This document shows, in pieces, positions 44,800 to 55,344 of a stretch of DNA of 64,000 nt. The notes under the pieces are model-generated. The model was not told the origin of the DNA and searched no databases. It saw only the letters and a program-made list of their open reading frames with translations. Each line of letters starts with the position of its first letter. The first letter of the stretch is position 1. Source of the stretch: Acestrorhynchus altus. Its lineage: Eukaryota > Chordata > Actinopteri > Characiformes > Acestrorhynchidae. A program made the position numbers and the translations under genes. Location: assembly GCA_034509495.1 (NCBI GenBank), contig CM067523.1, forward strand, positions 22,906,572-22,970,571. The letters run 5' to 3'.

Positions 44800-45610
44800 G
44801 TGCCCGGTGATCAACACGAGCAGGCCTGGATTGTGAGAGCGGATCCGGATCCGGTGGCTCCGCTCCGGGTTTCTGCTGCCACCGGCGGCGCGGCTCTGCC
44901 GCGGCTCCCAGGGCTCGCAGCCGGAGGGGGACAGAGCCAAAACCCGGAGCGGAGCCCGAGCTGCGGATCCGGATCCTCCGCCGGGAGCGCCGTGTGGACG
45001 TTATCTAACCGTTACCAGCCGCGTTATTCGGCCTCCCGACGTGCAGACGCCCTGCTGAGCGCTTCTGACGGTTAACCGGCCACGGTTGCGGGCCAGGGGC
45101 AGTAGGGAGGCAGTAAGGGGGCAGTACGGGGCAGGAACACAGCTGCTTTCTGAGGCCGCAGCTGAAAAACATACGCAGGACGTTTTACCTCCATCTAAAC
45201 ACCAGAACCGGCCGAACCGCGGGCCCGGGTCCGACCTGCTCCGAGAGACACCGTAAACAACCACCACCACCACAGTAAACAACAACACAAACAATACAAA
45301 CAACAACAATAACACAAACACGGCGGCGGCGGCGGCGGCGCGGGCCGCGAGCTAACGGCTAACCTGACAGGAATCCCTCGCTCGGTCTGTCCGCTCGCGC
45401 AGGCCCGGTTCCGACCCGATCTCACACACACCGAATCACCGCGCGAGCAGGCCGCCGACCCGTCCGGACCGGGCAGCACACAGACCGGACCGGGCCTCGG
45501 GCCGGACACTCACTGACCGCTGCGTTCAGCAGCTCCGCCTCTTCAGCACGGCGGACCCCTCACTGCGGACCGAGCCGAGCCGAGCCGAACCGAACCGCTG
45601 ATTAAACAGA
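44800..45610 (-). promoter_or_regulatory. rnf111: CpG island: probable rnf111 promoter and non-coding exon 1
   Basis: The most CpG-dense stretch of the window, with a (CGG)n run at about 45321-45341. On the minus strand the sequence TAGATGGAG|GTAAAACG at 45189/45188 is a good donor and would splice to the 40468 acceptor, giving an untranslated first exon of roughly 45189-45600. This fits the known non-coding first exon of RNF111 in mammals. The transcription start and the exon itself are inferred. Confidence 0.55.
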
Positions 45611-45654
45611 GCCCACAGCCTCTGCTCCTCCTTTCCTCCTCTCCTCTGTCTGAC

Positions 45655-46056
45655 ACAGCTCCCCATCCAGCTCCATATCCCCCTACCTCTCTCTACCACT
45701 CTCTACCTCTCTCTCACTCTCTATACCTCTCTCTACCACTCTCTCTCTCTCTCTCTACCACTCTCACTCTCTCTACCTCTCTCTACCACTCTCTCACTCT
45801 CTCTACCTCTCTCACTCTCTCTACCTCTCTCTACCTCTGTCTCTCTCTCTCTACCTCTCGCTACCTCTCTCTCGCTCTACCTCTCTCAACCACTCTCTCT
45901 CTCTCTACCTCTCTACCACTCTCCCTCTCTCTACCTCTGTCTACCACTCTCAATTTTCAATTTCAATTTAAGTTTGCTTTCTCTATCTCTCTCTACCTCT
46001 GTCTCTCTCTCTACCTCTCTCTCTCTCTCTCTCTCTAGTTCTCTCTACCACTCTCA

Positions 46057-46095
<39 letters not shown>

Positions 46096-46492
46096 GTCTA
46101 TATATATATATGTATGGTTATATATATCCTCTACCACTTCTCTCTCTACCTCTGTCTAATTTCTACCACTCACTCTCTCTCTCTCTCAACTTTCTCTCTA
46201 CCTCTTCTCTACTCCTCTCAATTTTCAATTTCAATTTGAATGTAAGTTTGCTTTATTGTTGTGACTGTTCTCAACAAATGTTGCTAAAGCACAGAAACAT
46301 TACAACAAACAATAATACAATAAAATATATAAAACCCTCTCTCTCTCTCTTTCTCTCTCTCTAATACCTCTGTCTACCTCTCACCGCCTCTGCACCACTC
46401 TCTCTACCTCTCTACACCACCCTCTTCTCTCTCTCTCTACCTCTCTCTCGCTCGCTCTCTCCTCTCTCCTTCTCTCTCTCCTTCTCTCTCTA

Positions 46493-46544
<52 letters not shown>

Positions 46545-46689
46545 ACCTCTCTCTCTCTCTACCTCTCTCTCAATTTTCAATTTCAATTTGAATGTAAGTT
46601 TGCTTTATTGTTGTGACTGTTCTTTTAACAATGTTGCTAAAGCACAGAAACATTACAACAAAACAATAATACAATAAAATATATAAAAC

Positions 46690-46721
<32 letters not shown>

Positions 46722-46749
46722 CTCTCTCTCTGTCTCTCTCTCTCTCTCT

Positions 46750-46785
<36 letters not shown>

Positions 46786-47062
46786 CTCTGTCTACCTCTA
46801 CCGCTCTCTCTCTATACCACTCTCTCTCTACCTCTCTCTCTATACCACTCTCTTTCTCTCTCTCTCTACCTCTCTCTCTCGCCTTCTCTCGCTCTCTCTC
46901 TCTCTCTCTCTCCTCTCTCTCTCCTTCTCTCTCTCTCTCTCTCTCCTTCTCTCTCTCTCTATCTCTCTCTCTATACCACTCTCTCTCTCTACCACTCTCT
47001 TTCTCTCTCTCTCTACCTCTCTCTCTCTCTCCTTCTCTCTCTCTCTCCTCTCTCTCTCTCTC

Positions 47063-47093
<31 letters not shown>

Positions 47094-47123
47094 ACCACTC
47101 TCTTTCTATCTCTCTACCTCTCG

Positions 47124-47157
<34 letters not shown>

Positions 47158-47158
47158 A
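45655..47158. repeat. 1.5-kb CT-rich satellite-like block
   Basis: Long stretches of CTCT with interspersed CTACC words (CTCTCTACCTCTCTCTACCA). It contains embedded copies of another sequence (about 45948-45980, 46217-46341, 46569-46690). Open frames read across it are artefacts. It separates the rnf111 CpG island from the ccnb2 promoter region. Confidence 0.93.
46217..46690 (-). repeat. Two near-identical 120-bp copies embedded in the CT block
   Basis: 46217-46341 and 46569-46690 share CAATTTTCAATTTCAATTTG, GTAAGTTTGCTTTATTGTTG and GCTAAAGCACAGAAACATTA, differing by small indels. A related piece is at 47160-47225 (GTTTTATTGGTATGACAGG, ATGTTGCTAAAGC). On the minus strand these contain AATAAA and CAATTTC-like tails, so they resemble the 3' end of a transposed unit. 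Confidence 0.82.
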
Positions 47159-47159
47159 T

Positions 47160-48546
47160 CAAATCAAATATGTTTTATTGGTATGACAGGATATTAGACG
47201 TATGTTGCTAAAGCTGTACAAGACATGAAGTTTATCTGTTGATTTATTTCATTATTTGCCAGAATGTCTTTTGATTGGTTGATTTTTCCGTTTCTGTGAA
47301 TGGACTGGACGTGTTTATAGAGTTTTGTTTAATGTCTCAGTGTTGATGGATATTGTAGGCGTTGGTCTGTCTCTCTTTATTAGTCCTACAGGAAATGGTT
47401 ATTTCTTTAACATTTCTTTTACAATCTGAGTAAGAAATATCTCATTAAATATTTTGGTTGCCATGTCAACATGTTGGTCATGAGACGTATCGAGAGGGGT
47501 ATCTAATATACGGTTAATGTCTTTATTTTAAACAGATTGTTGTCTTCGCCTTTAGTCAAACGTGTCTCTTTGTGTTTCTTTAGGTACAGGGTTATAGGGC
47601 AGTGAGGTGATAGTTGAGGTTCTACTACGGTTCAGGGTCTATGTTAGACCCTCTGTTAGAACATAGTCCACAACACTGCTGCCCAGTGAAGAACAGTATG
47701 TAAAATGTCCTTGAGGACCTCCTCTCATCTTTCCATTCGAGACTTTTGCATAACTTCACCACAACTTGTTAACAATACCATCTAAAAGCCTTTGAATGTG
47801 GCCTTCTGAATCGTCGGCTGTAGAGATCTGGACGACTAGATGGTTAGATGGTCCATCCGTACTAATGGAATCCAGTTCTATCTGTTTCTCCACATAGAAA
47901 ACAGATCCCACAGACTGGAGATGGCACAGTTCACCCTGGAGGTCTTGAAATCATTGTTTTTGGTAGTAGGGAGAATTAGAAGGTGGGATGAAGGGATGTG
48001 TACTCGGAAGCGGAGTCTATAATGTTCATGTGCGATTGTAGAGCGTTCCTTCATACGCCTCATCTTCAGGGCCTGATGGTCTTCCTCTCGGTCTCTGTTT
48101 TGTGTTCTCTCTGTTGCTGTCCCAGTGTAGGGGTGTCCTCGCGGTCAGAGATTAATTAACTCTCTCTCTAACACTGATAGACTTCACCTCAACATTCCTA
48201 TCTGCTGAGATAGCTGTGGACGTTTGAGTTGTTGTCTTGATCGGGTGTGGTGCTGCTGTCCTTGAGTGGAGACATGTCCAGGCTCTGAGTGTCTGGCTCT
48301 GTTTTTGAGCTCATTTGTTTGATCTTTTATTTTGGGATATTGTTGTGGGGATTTCTCCACACTGCTTTCAGACCCCTGCACCGTGATGGCCCCATTGTGG
48401 TAAAGGTTAATGGTTGGAGTAATGACCTCTAATGTGTTTTCTTCATTAACTGGAATCTGTCTTCCTTTGCAGATGCCGTTCTTCTTCACATTTTTGCAGG
48501 TTTGGTGTAAAGCTTGGTGCCAGGCTTTGTAGTCTATGGTGTCCAA
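47160..48546 (-). pseudogene. Decayed minus-strand gene-like unit with 120-codon open frame, identity unknown
   Basis: The frame at 48546-48184 encodes 120 residues starting MDTIDYKAWHQALHQTCK, including ITPTINLYHNGAITVQGSES. The NLYxNG...VQG pattern recalls an uncharacterised sequence type often seen in teleost predicted proteins, but I cannot name it. Below it, to 47160, frames are broken (for example RVNCAISSLWDLFSMWRNR at 47878-47940). The unit ends in sequence with a minus-strand AATAAA (about 47173) that resembles the two embedded copies in the CT block. It could be a repeat-borne gene fragment or a decayed member of a multigene family. Confidence 0.4.
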
Positions 48547-49133
48547 TACAGGTTTTTAAATCGTCCTTTTGCATTGGAGCAACGTATTTCTGCTGGATAT
48601 CGTATCACTCAGGTAGCATCTTGTACTATTCATGAGAGAAGGATCTGCTTCAGGTTCTTGTTCTGGTTTTTCTTTGAAACAGTTCAGATATTTTACAGAT
48701 GAACAACCCAAACAGTGTTAAATTAGCAGCTCATTTCTTGTAGTCTTTTTCTCGAGAGGAAAAATACGATTCACTTCTTCTCTAATTTCTGTTTGCCTTA
48801 TATATGAACAGTGCAGTCTGTTGCTATGGTGACTAATAGCGCTTTAGTAAAGTGTGTATAATCACTTTTTCTGAAGTTCTTCATTTTGTGATGTTCAGGA
48901 TGGTCTCTGGATGATAGTCTCTCTCTCTCTTATTTATATATAATGCCTTTTGTATCAAATATGCATTTAATAAACATTGTAATAATGTCACAAGTATAAC
49001 AGTTGTTAATTATCATGAAATCATTGCATGGTTGAATATTAGATGCTGAGTGATGTAACCTACTTAGAAACCTCAGTGCTTTTGTGCCCTCTAGTGGGAC
49101 AGCCGAGATGGATTTAGAGACATAATTGTTTCA

Positions 49134-49135
<2 letters not shown>

Positions 49136-49190
<55 letters not shown>
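49136..49190. repeat. (AC)n microsatellite
   Basis: About 27 AC units upstream of ccnb2. Confidence 0.96.
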
Positions 49191-49193
<3 letters not shown>

Positions 49194-49261
49194 TGCGTTT
49201 GGGATTATGGTTATGGGTCATTTCTATTCAGACTTATTCAGACAATATTTACAGAACATGT

Positions 49262-49338
<77 letters not shown>
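49262..49338. repeat. (AAT)n trinucleotide array
   Basis: About 25 AAT units with one AAC variant, giving poly-Asn or poly-Ile frames. Confidence 0.96.
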
Positions 49339-49339
<1 letters not shown>

Positions 49340-49512
49340 TGTTGTGTTTATGTTCATTTACAGAGCATGCAGGAGATAAAAACAGAGTAATGGAGTATAA
49401 AATAAATTGTGGGGGGAAAATTAGTGACTTAAAAAAATTAAAGAATAAAAATTAAATCAGTATAGATGTATATAGATGACAATATAGATGCCCTTATCCG
49501 TGGCACCCAGGG

Positions 49513-49577
49513 AAATTAAATTAAATTAAATTAAATTAAATTAAATTAAATTAAATTAAATTAAATTAAATTAAATT
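49513..49577. repeat. (AAATT)n pentanucleotide array
   Basis: About 13 perfect units, 200 bp upstream of the first ccnb2 CCAAT box. Confidence 0.96.
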
Positions 49578-49778
49578 AGGTGATACTATAGGCTGTATAC
49601 TAAACAGTGATAAAGGATTGGGACGAATAATAATAAATGGTAATTCTTAACAGAGATGCATAAAGTTGTGAAAAAGCAAACATGATGTCAATAATAATAA
49701 AATGTTTAAATGAATATTTTGGACTTTTTTTCTCGGCTTTTATTTTGACACCGGTGAGAATGACGCGCAGCTTGGTAA

Positions 49779-49865
49779 CCAATAATGTTTAATAACGTAT
49801 TGTCCAATCAGAACGCGAGGAGGGGTTGGTGTTAGCCAATCAGAGCGCAGAGAGCGGTATTTGAA
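49779..49865 (+). promoter_or_regulatory. ccnb2: ccnb2 cell-cycle promoter: three CCAAT boxes and CHR
   Basis: CCAAT pentamers on the plus strand lie at 49779-49783, 49804-49808 and 49836-49840, spaced 25 and 32 bp. A TTTGAA element (CHR) lies at 49860-49865, 19 bp past the last CCAAT and 76 bp before the ATG. A GCGG (CDE-like) sits two bases upstream of the CHR. Mammalian cyclin B2 promoters are known to use NF-Y on multiple CCAAT boxes at about 33-bp spacing with a CHR bound by DREAM/MuvB. The arrangement here implies repression in G0/G1 and activation in G2/M. No TATA box. Confidence 0.85.
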
Positions 49866-49941
49866 TTGTCGCTGGGGGCTTTGTTTGTGCTGTTACTGGG
49901 TTTTACAGAACCACCGAAGCAAGAACCACTGAGACAGAACC

Positions 49942-52900
49942 ATGGACATTCGCGCGCTTGTATGTAGTTTGTGTTTGATTGTATCTGGTACATAGCTGTG
50001 CTCATCTGTAATGTTTGTTTAGCTTAAGTCATGTGACCTCATTCCTCCTTAAACAGGTTTCTCCAATGGTTCTTCAGTAAGAAGACTGGTTCTCTGCATC
50101 ATGAAATGGTTCCACTATTATGATGTAGCTTGTAACAATAGTAGAACCCTTGTTGCTAGGTAGTGCTCAAAGGTTCTATGTTGAACCTTTCTCCATTAAT
50201 CTGGAGAACCCTTTCATGATGCAAAAAACTGTTTATGGTTCTACACATCTACTTTACTGAAGAACCCTCCGTGTACACATTGAGCCTCCATGTGGTCCTA
50301 GAGGCACCCTTCCCTCCTGTCCGTGCCTTCACTGCTCAGCTGTAACCCCTCCAGGATCTGGTCCTGCAGGGTAGGGTGCCTCTAGGACCACGGTTGAGAA
50401 GCACTGCTTTATCTAAAGGTTCTTGACGGTGACTGGCTGGTTGACTGAACCTGGGTCCTGTTTGCTCAGTTGTGTTGGAAGTTCCACCAGTGTTGGAAGT
50501 TCAACAGTGACCTGTTGGTTTGTTTTCCAGCGTGCTAATGCAGAGAACCCAGCAGTGGGTGGCAAGGCTGCAGTCCCCAATGCTGGCGTGAGGAGGGCCG
50601 TCCTCAACGAGCTCTCCAACTTTGCTGCCAAACCTACAAAGACCACGGTAAAACATCTGAACTGTATGAACTCGATGAAACCCTTCCTTCCTGACCTCCT
50701 GAGGTCTCATGGTACCTTAAATAAAGCCCAGTGTGCAAGATTGACTACCTTGTGCTGATGCTCAAACTGGTGGTGGCGAGCTCTTTCTCATGACTAACTC
50801 TAGGTTGATCTTCATACAGAAACCCCTGAAGCCTGCAGTTCAGCCAGCTGCTGTGCAGCCCAAACGTGCTCCAGTGGCGCCTGAGGTTTTCCCTCCTGCA
50901 GTTGTAGCTGTTCCTCTGGTCCAGGCGGATGTTTCAATGAGGGGACATGAAGATGACCTCTGCAAGGCTTTTTCAGACACGCTTTGTCCCATTGAAGACA
51001 TCGACGAAGGGGATGAAGAAATTCCACAGCTCTGTGCTGAATATGTGAAGGACATCTACGCATATCTCCGAATCCTGGAGGTGTGTCTGCTCAGTGCCAG
51101 CTAAAGGAACCTTGCCCCATGTTATGAGCACTTACCTGTAGGGGTGTAATAATGCAGAGGAGCCTACTGTGAACATCTTGCATTATTGCCCACTCTATTG
51201 AGTTCCTTTGCTGTGCGCTGACAACTGTGTTCCTTACAGGCCAAGCAGTCGATTCGCCCGAAGTACATGGATGGCTATGAGATCAATGAGCGTATGCGAG
51301 CGCTTCTGGTCGACTGGCTCATCCAGGTGCACTCCAGGTTCCAACTGCTTCAGGAAACCTTGTACATGACTGTGGCAATCCTTGATCGGTTCCTTCAGGT
51401 GAGACTCGAAGCAAATCAACATGTTCTTGAGCGTCCTTATCCCGTCCTAATGCCACACTGCATCTACACAGGTCCAGCCAGTGTCTCGAAGGAAGCTGCA
51501 GCTGGTTGGGGTCACTGCGATGTTGCTTGCGTCCAAGTATGAAGAAATGTATGTTCCGGAGGTTGGAGACTTTGCCTACATCACAGACAATGCTTTCACT
51601 AAACCCCAGATACGTGAAATGGAGATGCTGATCCTTAGGGAGCTGAACTTTGATCTGGGACGTCCTCTGCCTCTTCACTTCCTCAGGAGGGCTTCGAAAG
51701 CTGGAAATGTGAGTAGAGCTTCTCTGAAGTTGGCCTACCAGTGGTCACAGGGGAATTGTCCTGGGTAACGGGTGCCGTTTGGATTAGTTAATGAAGTTCA
51801 GGTGACTTACTTTGAAGTGTCCTGACACTGACGTTGCGGCGACTGTTTCTCATTCAAGTACGAGGCTCTTAATTGCTTACAATTTTCCACTTCTGACATG
51901 GTGACAGACCTGGTTGGTGTCTCAACTTCATTTTTGGTTTAGCACTGAGAATCCTAAAGGTATTGAATAAAAGCTGACCACAGAAGGATGACCACTCTAG
52001 GCCCTTTGGCTATTTTGGCCAAGTTTAAGCTGGCTCATAAATGAGGCTCCTGGACTCATTTTAGGGTGTACTCGATAGGCATGGTTGGTTTTTTCCGAAA
52101 CGGTGTCCAGGGACAACTAAATCCCTGTAACTGCTGAAGGACTCGTTAATCTAGTCACGAGCAGCTTCTCTGCCACGTTACAGAAGAATCAGTTCTACGT
52201 TTGGTTGCTTGAGCCCAAGATCTGAAGTCCAGTCTCTGTCCAACTCTGTCCTCTATTCTGAAATTTACAACCCAAACCTGGACAAAATTCCTTAACTCGA
52301 AGTGCAGAGCATGGGTTCTCAAATGGCTGTAGCCCCACTAGATGGGGCAAGTGTTGTGCATCAGTCCCAAGAACACAACTCAATGTTGGTTTAATATCAA
52401 TGGAACCCACACCCTGTAAGATGGTGCAAATGGGTTCAGGTGTCTGTTCTAGGGTTCTATTGCGAATAGTTCTCTACAGGGACTAAACAGATGCATCAGC
52501 AGTCTGCCTCTTGAAGAACCTGAATGCATTAATTAGGAGTGTCCACAAACATTGACTGACTGATTTCTTTTTGTCCAGGCTGATGCTGAGAAGCACACTC
52601 TTGCCAAATACTTCCTTGAGCTGACCCTTCTGGACTACGACATGGTACACTACCATCCGTCCGAGACTGGCGCTGCTGCCCTCTGCCTTTCTCAGCTTGC
52701 GCTTGATGGACAGAAATGGGTAAGAGTTGCTCTATTCTTGCGTATAGATAGTCACACCCTCACCTTCTCAACTGCTTGTCTCTTCTCCAGTCTCCAACGC
52801 AGGAACACTACACCACATACAGTGAAGCCCACCTGAAGCCCATAATGCAGCACATGGCCAAAAACGTTGTAAAGGTTAACGAGGGTTTCTCCAAACATGT

Positions 52901-53089
52901 GGTAGGTTCTCCTAAAATGCTAGTGCCGACTGGCTGGTGAGTCTTCTGGGCTTCCTTTCACCCTCTTCTCTCTTGCAGGCGGTGAAGAAAAAGTATTCAA
53001 GCAACAGGCTAATGAAGGTCAGTCTCCTCCCACAGCTGAGGTCTGCCCTGATCAAGGGCCTTGCTGCTCCTCTGATGCCCACCCCATGA
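49942..53089 (+). CDS. ccnb2: Cyclin B2, complete
   Basis: Regulatory subunit of CDK1, driving G2/M entry, degraded by the APC/C. Exons 49942-49959, 50531-50647, 50820-51080, 51240-51398, 51472-51708, 52579-52719, 52791-52901 and 52979-53089. All eight are multiples of three, joined in phase 0, giving 384 residues (human 398). The destruction box is RAVLNELSN in exon 2. The first cyclin box has MRALLVDWLIQVHSRFQLLQ and RFLQVQPVSRRKLQLVG; LLASKYEEMYVPEVGDFAYI follows, then ELGRPLPLHF-like DLGRPLPLHFLRRASKAG. The YEEMxxPxxxDF and VNE segments, and the exon 6 sequence LAKYFLELTLLDYDMVHYHP, favour B2 over B1. No frame break. Confidence 0.97.
50531..51080 (+). CDS. ccnb2: ccnb2 N-terminal exons 2 and 3 (destruction box, linker)
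   Basis: Exon 2 (39 codons) carries the R-x-x-L destruction box RAVLNELSN and a lysine-bearing stretch downstream (AAKPTKTT) as possible ubiquitin acceptor sites. Exon 3 (87 codons) is a Pro/Val/Ala-rich linker followed by DDLCKAFSDTLCPIEDIDEG and the start of the cyclin fold, CAEYVKDIYAYLRILE. Confidence 0.95.
51240..51708 (+). CDS. ccnb2: ccnb2 cyclin-box exons 4 and 5
   Basis: Encodes the first cyclin box: helix 1 YEINERMRALLVDWLIQVHS (with the Arg/Asp pair conserved in cyclins), the hydrophobic-patch region in the same helix, ILDRFLQ, then LVGVTAMLLASKYEEMYVPE and IREMEMLILRELNFDLGRPL. The key Lys and Glu of the CDK contact (K and E in SKYEE) are present. Confidence 0.95.
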
Positions 53090-53327
53090 ACATTTGAGGA
53101 GGCGCACTACTGATCTGCACTTTATTCCCAATCAGCCCCCACATGGACTGCTGCTTTTTGATATTTTGTCTGTGAAACGCAGGGTTTTTTGTTTTTGTTT
53201 TTTTTGTTTTTTTTTTAACTATTTTAAGACCGTGTACATTTAAGGTTCCATTTCAGGTTTTAGGTCATTTTACTGTCCACTACCTTGTTTCTAATGTGAT
53301 TTCAACTTGGTGTAAATGGAATATTTC

Positions 53328-53333
53328 AATAAA
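53328..53333 (+). terminator. ccnb2: ccnb2 poly(A) signal
   Basis: AATAAA in TTTCAATAAAAATC, 239 bp after the stop codon. Precedes a GT-rich stretch (TTTGGATTTGCTTGC), as expected for a cleavage site. Confidence 0.8.
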
Positions 53334-53565
53334 AATCTAAAGCTATGAAGGCCTGGCCTTTGGATTTGCTTGCTTTAACTCATCTTGGTGCCGCCGTGGC
53401 TTCAGAATCTGCACTGTCAGACAGATGGTTTGGGGAGAAGGTTTGATTTGCTTTATTGAGGATTGTTGCATCTCTTGCTCCTCAACTTTAGATTTTTGGT
53501 GTAAACCAACATGAGTTCTTTCACTCCAACTTTTAATGGACAACTTTGTAATCTTTGTCTTTCAG

Positions 53566-53631
53566 GAGGGCAGTAGCCAGTTACACCAGCTGAACGCGAT
53601 TTTAAAGAAACTACCTCCAAAGCTGGCTTGA
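53566..53631 (+). CDS. Candidate alternative last exon of ccnb2
   Basis: The acceptor AATCTTTGTCTTTCAG is followed by 21 codons, EGSSQLHQLNAILKKLPPKL then A and TGA. Exon 8 contains an internal donor AAG|GTCAGT at 53017/53018, exactly in phase 0, so splicing it here would swap the normal C-terminal 23 residues for these. It lies beyond the main poly(A) signal. No supporting homology is known to me, so this may be chance. Confidence 0.3.
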   Translation, partial: EGSSQLHQLNAILKKLPPKLA

Positions 53632-53639
53632 GCTACTAA

Positions 53640-55344
53640 ACTTGAATCAGTTTCACCAAACATTAGTTTCAACATCTGAGGTATGACCTCTTACCTTTTT
53701 CCAGACCATGAACACTGACCAAGAGGGCAAACGGCCTCTTATTTTCCTCTATAACCCAATATTTGGGTCAGTGGTGTCATTAGCCCCGCCCCTCTCTCTG
53801 ATCAGTCTGTATGCAGGTTGAGCATGTACATGTGGACAGAGCAGTAAACATCTCAGAGCTAGAGAGAGCAAAACAGTGTAGTGAACTATGGAGTCTACAT
53901 GGCATCTTGAGTTCCACAGAGTTCTATTGTAGACCCTTAAACTTCTGAGTGAAGAACAGAAAGGTGGTCTTACAGACTAACAGGTGAAACACTGAATACA
54001 AACTAAGTTATGAAAATTGCAGAAACCAGACTTCAATTGTTCGTACTACCTCTACCACACTGAGAACCACTGAGTTGACGGGTTGTGCAGTTCCACAGGG
54101 TTCTACTGTATGGCCCATGATACCGAAGTGCAGGTTTTCAGAGATCACTTAGCATACATCTGAGATGTTCCCCGTAACACCACTGAAACATACCACCAGT
54201 TTGAGAATCACTGCTTTAGACCAATCAGACGTTCTTGGTTCTAAAAGTTAGTGGCTGAACACGATAAAAAAAAGACGACACACAGATGAACATGAAACGC
54301 TGTTAATTCGAGGAAACACTGATCACGTGTTACCAAATGGAATATGTTCATGGGTTTGGTCATCAAAGTTCGATCAAGTGATGCGCTGAACTGCTTAAGG
54401 CTTACAAACTGGTTTGGTCCATTTTTGCATCCGAGCCCCGTAATCAAGCCCCTACTTTTCATTATTACTTGAAAAAACAGCAGAAATAAGCAATAAGAAA
54501 ATGACAATTGCGTTCATCCTATTATTAACAAAATAGTACAAAATATGAGACATTAATGCGAATTCCTGTATAAATCATGTAAACAAACGGTTCTCAAAAC
54601 AATCAGTTCCCTTTCAGCAACTGGAGCATCTTTGGCAAACCTTCATTTATATACATCCTGGAGCGTCCGGCCGCAGCTGGACCGCCCGCTACAAATTCAT
54701 ACTGATAAAGTGCTTTTTAAACACACAGCATCATGTACAGTTATGCAGTAACAGATGTGCTCCTGATGAGTGTGGGGTAGAGGGGGGGGGGTTCCTTCTA
54801 AAGATTAAAGTGTGTTTTTGAGAGGCAATAATACAGAAAACCAGGTATTAGCAGCAAACATTCCCTACTAAACCCATAGATTTGAACAGAAAGCTACTAG
54901 AGATTATAAACCACAAAAACAGCAGGTGAATCTGCAGGAAAGCACCTTCATGAACTTAAACATCCTTCCATCCTTCCATTTCAGAAGCAAAAAAAACAAA
55001 CAAAAGAAGGTCCCAAACTCACTGGATGCTCGGCGTCGTTTCCATAGATCACTTTAAATATCGCTGAGGGCGGAACCGAAAAACAAAAACCGAAGTAAAA
55101 GGAAGCTATAAATACAATAAATAGTTTTGATCAGTGCTCAGGGGGTCTGTGAAACATTTAGCCCTGGAGAGAGGTCTGGTGGTGGTGACGGCCAGTTGTG
55201 CACAACTCGTGCAGTAGGGCCGAGGCCTCCACCACGGCGGTCTTCCCACTTCTTCTCTCTGGTTCGCTACGCTGGACGTTCCTCTGAGGTACGAGTGGTG
55301 CGCTGGTGAAGTGCTGGCCGGCCCCTCAGCTGCAGTACACGGGG
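53640..55344 (-). other. myo1e: Probable myo1e 3' UTR and ccnb2/myo1e intergenic DNA
   Basis: Follows the myo1e stop on the minus strand. AT-rich, no exon. Minus-strand poly(A)-like signals were noted only far down (AATAAA at 53457-53452; ATTAAA near 53532), so the 3' UTR may reach close to the ccnb2 end in a tail-to-tail arrangement. Family B sequence lies at 53783-53827, and a repeat shared with 63724-63865 at 53870-54003. Confidence 0.45.
53870..54003. repeat. Family D dispersed repeat, copy 1
   Basis: Shares CAGTGTAGTGAACTATGGAG, TCTACATGGC and GGTGGTCTTACAGAC with 63724-63865. Confidence 0.75.

Noticed and set aside
46637..47098. 153-codon Arg/Glu-rich minus-strand frame
   Set aside because: Pure product of the CT/GA repeat block.
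48514..48702. 62-codon plus-strand frame
   Set aside because: Overlaps the more protein-like minus-strand frame and is rich in Phe/Arg without a motif.
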